This document shows, one piece after another, positions 61,535-63,306 of a stretch of 63,306 nucleotides of DNA. The first letter of the stretch is position 1; each line of letters begins with the position of its first letter. The position numbers and the translations under genes were made by a program. This DNA is from an uncultured Clostridia bacterium (lineage in GTDB: Bacteria; Bacillota; Clostridia; TANB77; CAG-508). A model generated the notes under the pieces. It saw only the letters and a program-made list of their open reading frames with translations, was not told the DNA's origin and made no database searches. The DNA lies in NCBI GenBank assembly GCA_944387435.1, contig CALXEW010000008.1, positions 1 through 63,306 on the forward strand, given 5' to 3'.

Positions 61535-62404
61535 TTGAAAAGATTAGAAGTATTTGGAAAAAATAAGAAGGCGACAGCAACAGTATATTTTGTATTAAGG
61601 TTTTTAGTGATAGTAACAATGGTTTTACAATTTATAGAAGGCAATTATGAAAATGTTTTTATGTGTGCATTAACATTAATATTGTTTTTAATACCCATTA
61701 TTATAGAGAGAAAGCTAAATATAAAATTACCTAATACATTAGAAATAATAATATTTTTATTTATTTTTTCTGCACAGATATTAGGTGAAGTACAAAATTT
61801 CTATGGAATATTTAAATATTGGGATACAATACTTCATACTATAAATGGCTTTTTATGTGGAGCAATAGGATTTTCTATGATAGATATATTAAATAGAAGC
61901 ACTAAATTTCATAAAATGCTAACACCAGCTTTTGTTGCTTTAGTTGCTTTTTGTTTTTCTATGACTGTGGGAGTACTTTGGGAATTTATAGAATATGGTA
62001 TGGATAAAACTTTTAATACTGATATGCAAAAAGATAGAGTACTATCTACAATTTCGTCTGTAGAATTAAATGAAGAAGGGAAAAACAAAGAAGAAGTCGT
62101 AAAGGATATAGAAAAAACAATAATTTATGGAAATTTAAATGGAAAAGAAACTGTAATTACAATAAATGGAGGGTATTTAGATATTGGAATAAATGATACT
62201 ATGAAAGACCTAATTGTAAATTTTATAGGAGCTGTAGTTTTTTCAATATTAGGATTATTATATATTAAAAATAGAGATGAATATAGATTTGCAGAGGAGT
62301 TTATGCCAGTAGTTAAAACAGAAGAGGAGATTGAAGAAACTAAAAAGGAATTGGAAAGATTAGAAAAAGTTTTAGAAGAGAAGAAAAAGAGAAAAAATAA
62401 ATAG
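61535..62404 (+). CDS. Polytopic membrane protein (DUF2238-like, 289 aa)
   Basis: About five or six membrane helices. The helix block FKYWDTILHTINGFLCGAIGFSMIDIL carries a D-x3-H pattern, and VLWEFIEYGMDK follows, as in DUF2238/YjdF-like proteins. A soluble loop of 60 residues separates the last helix. The C-terminus is a lysine/glutamate coiled coil. TTG 61535 follows AAAGGAGAG; the longer ORF overlaps the GNAT gene. Function unknown. Confidence 0.7.
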   Translation: MKRLEVFGKNKKATATVYFVLRFLVIVTMVLQFIEGNYENVFMCALTLILFLIPIIIERKLNIKLPNTLEIIIFLFIFSAQILGEVQNFYGIFKYWDTILHTINGFLCGAIGFSMIDILNRSTKFHKMLTPAFVALVAFCFSMTVGVLWEFIEYGMDKTFNTDMQKDRVLSTISSVELNEEGKNKEEVVKDIEKTIIYGNLNGKETVITINGGYLDIGINDTMKDLIVNFIGAVVFSILGLLYIKNRDEYRFAEEFMPVVKTEEEIEETKKELERLEKVLEEKKKRKNK

Positions 62405-62506
62405 AAGTAGAAAATCAAAATGTATACCTAGATTGAAAAATAGTAGTATTTTTGATATAATATATATATGCAGGGAAGGGCCCTGCCATAGTAGAAAGGA
62501 TTAACA

Positions 62507-63028
62507 ATGTCGCTAGAAAGTTACCTGGATACTTCTGTCCAGATGGCGGGTAATCCCGACTGGGACGTAGAGTATACCATTGGTAAAAGACACTGCAAGC
62601 TTGCTTTAAAGTTTGCGAGAATGAACGATTACGACTTGGGAGAATGGCTTGTGTCCAATAAGAAGGATACCAGCCGGGAAGCTGAGGACGCAGTCCTCTT
62701 GATTGGGCAAGATAGACTTGCAGATGTCTTGGAGAATCTGAACATCATAAGCGTGGAGAGGCTTCTAGTTGATGCAGCCAAGACTTTTCTTGAGGAAACT
62801 CAAGGAGAGGAAGACGTGGAGATGCCAGAAGAGTTGAATGGCATCGATGACGAAGAAAAACTGTCTGATAGGCTCTATGAACTTGAAAGCAACGACAAGG
62901 TTGCAAAGGCATTGCTGGTCCTCAGTAGCAAAGACAAGCTCCTCATCCTTTTGAGGAAGCAACTGTTAAACTGCTACGAAGTCGCCATGATACTTGTAGG
63001 TTTCTACGAGGAGCTCATGGAAGACTAG
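62507..63028 (+). CDS. Orphan cassette protein C8 (173 aa, unknown)
   Basis: ATG 62507 follows GAAAGGA. The protein is soluble, acidic and helical, with EEDVEMPEELNGIDDEEKLSD-type acidic stretches in the middle. I do not recognise it. TATAAT at 62456-62461 starts a leader with a GCAGGG-AAGG-CCCTGC hairpin, and a terminator overlaps the stop codon region. It is strikingly GC-rich (for example CAGATGGCGGGTAATCCC) beside the AT-rich membrane protein gene. No paralogue was seen. Confidence 0.78.
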   Translation: MSLESYLDTSVQMAGNPDWDVEYTIGKRHCKLALKFARMNDYDLGEWLVSNKKDTSREAEDAVLLIGQDRLADVLENLNIISVERLLVDAAKTFLEETQGEEDVEMPEELNGIDDEEKLSDRLYELESNDKVAKALLVLSSKDKLLILLRKQLLNCYEVAMILVGFYEELMED

Positions 63029-63068
63029 AATATTCCCCCTTAAGGATTTCTCCTTAAGGGGATATTCT
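63028..63068 (+). terminator. Terminator of cassette C8
   Basis: GAATAT-CCCCTTAAGGA pairs with TCCTTAAGGGGATATTC around TTTC. Confidence 0.85.
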
Positions 63069-63215
63069 ATAAATTAAAATTATATAAGAAGAAATATTAC
63101 AAAATTTTAATAATCTCTTTACAAATAACTTGTTTTTATATATACTTTAATCATACATAATATATGGTACATCGTATAAATGAAAAATACAAAAACGAAA
63201 GAGAAGGAACAGAAA

Positions 63216-63278
63216 ATGAAAAAAGTAGAACTTGTAAGCCTTGAGGCTGTACACACACACACACACACACACAAGTAG
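63216..63278 (+). CDS. Short ORF containing an (AC)11 repeat at the window edge
   Basis: ATG 63216 follows AGAAGGAAC. The ORF encodes MKKVELVSLEAV followed by alternating His and Thr from the repeat and stops at 63276. It could be a leader peptide, the phase-off state of a longer gene, or chance. One of the other two frames after the repeat stays open to the window end. Confidence 0.4.
   Translation: MKKVELVSLEAVHTHTHTHK
63251..63272. repeat. (AC)11 dinucleotide microsatellite
   Basis: Eleven perfect AC units inside the short ORF. Such a repeat is rare in this AT-rich sequence and is prone to slippage. Confidence 0.95.
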
Positions 63279-63306
63279 GTTATTAATAAATAAAAAAATA
63301 GAAAAA

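Overview
The window looks like part of the chromosome of an AT-rich, anaerobic, spore-forming Gram-positive bacterium of the class Clostridia, probably gut-associated. Support comes from the A-ending codons and near-exclusive use of AGA for arginine, SpoIIM, a CIRCE-controlled groESL operon, an anaerobic FprA flavoprotein, a T-box leader, a sortase and DapL-type lysine synthesis. This assignment is inference. From 1.7 kb onward almost every gene is on the + strand.

Layout. 1-1.7 kb holds minus-strand genes: the start of a serine recombinase cut by the window edge, a small unknown gene, tRNA-Gly and a polysaccharide deacetylase. 1.7-9.1 kb holds ssrA (tmRNA), two orphan paralogues, groES-groEL, a glycosyltransferase, a candidate type I toxin-antitoxin locus, DnaA-box-like sites and tRNA-Thr. 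9.2-15.4 kb is a decayed mobilizable island: a serine recombinase, a MOBV relaxase with an oriT-like hairpin, a ribbon-helix-helix protein and a pilin-like gene, several broken by single-base indels. 15.5-33.6 kb is mostly housekeeping (fprA, ftsY, a UPF0182 protein, nnrD, a very short alaS, HIT, sortase, ligA, folD, dprA, two MFS carriers). 33.6-37.8 kb holds a T-box leader, argG-argH, a CAU tRNA, a tRNA-Tyr split by a group I intron, and a transglutaminase-like protein. 37.8-52.5 kb holds tmcAL, rnhA, a degenerate HD-GYP-like gene, an EndoQ-like nuclease, spoIIM, xerD, a glycosyltransferase pair, an LTA-synthase-like protein, ruvB, queH and a RhuM-like gene. 52.5-56 kb is accessory: a candidate structured sRNA, a broken and an intact Thg1-like polymerase, a DUF402 protein, an ADP-ribosylglycohydrolase and an unknown. 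56-63.3 kb holds dapD-dapL-M20, a second copy of the sRNA seen at 8.3 kb, nadD-nadE and, at the edge, a tiny ORF containing an (AC)11 repeat.

The most unusual pattern is eight stand-alone cassettes (2.79, 3.73, 15.52, 16.09, 25.42, 39.69, 44.04 and 62.51 kb). Each is a single orphan gene with its own promoter and hairpin terminator, placed between housekeeping operons on the + strand. Several are visibly richer in G and C and use CGN/AGG arginine codons unlike their neighbours. Two pairs are tandem paralogues, and a motif links the first pair to the 39.69 kb cassette. No function could be assigned to any of them. All identifications were made by reading the sequence; no database search was run.
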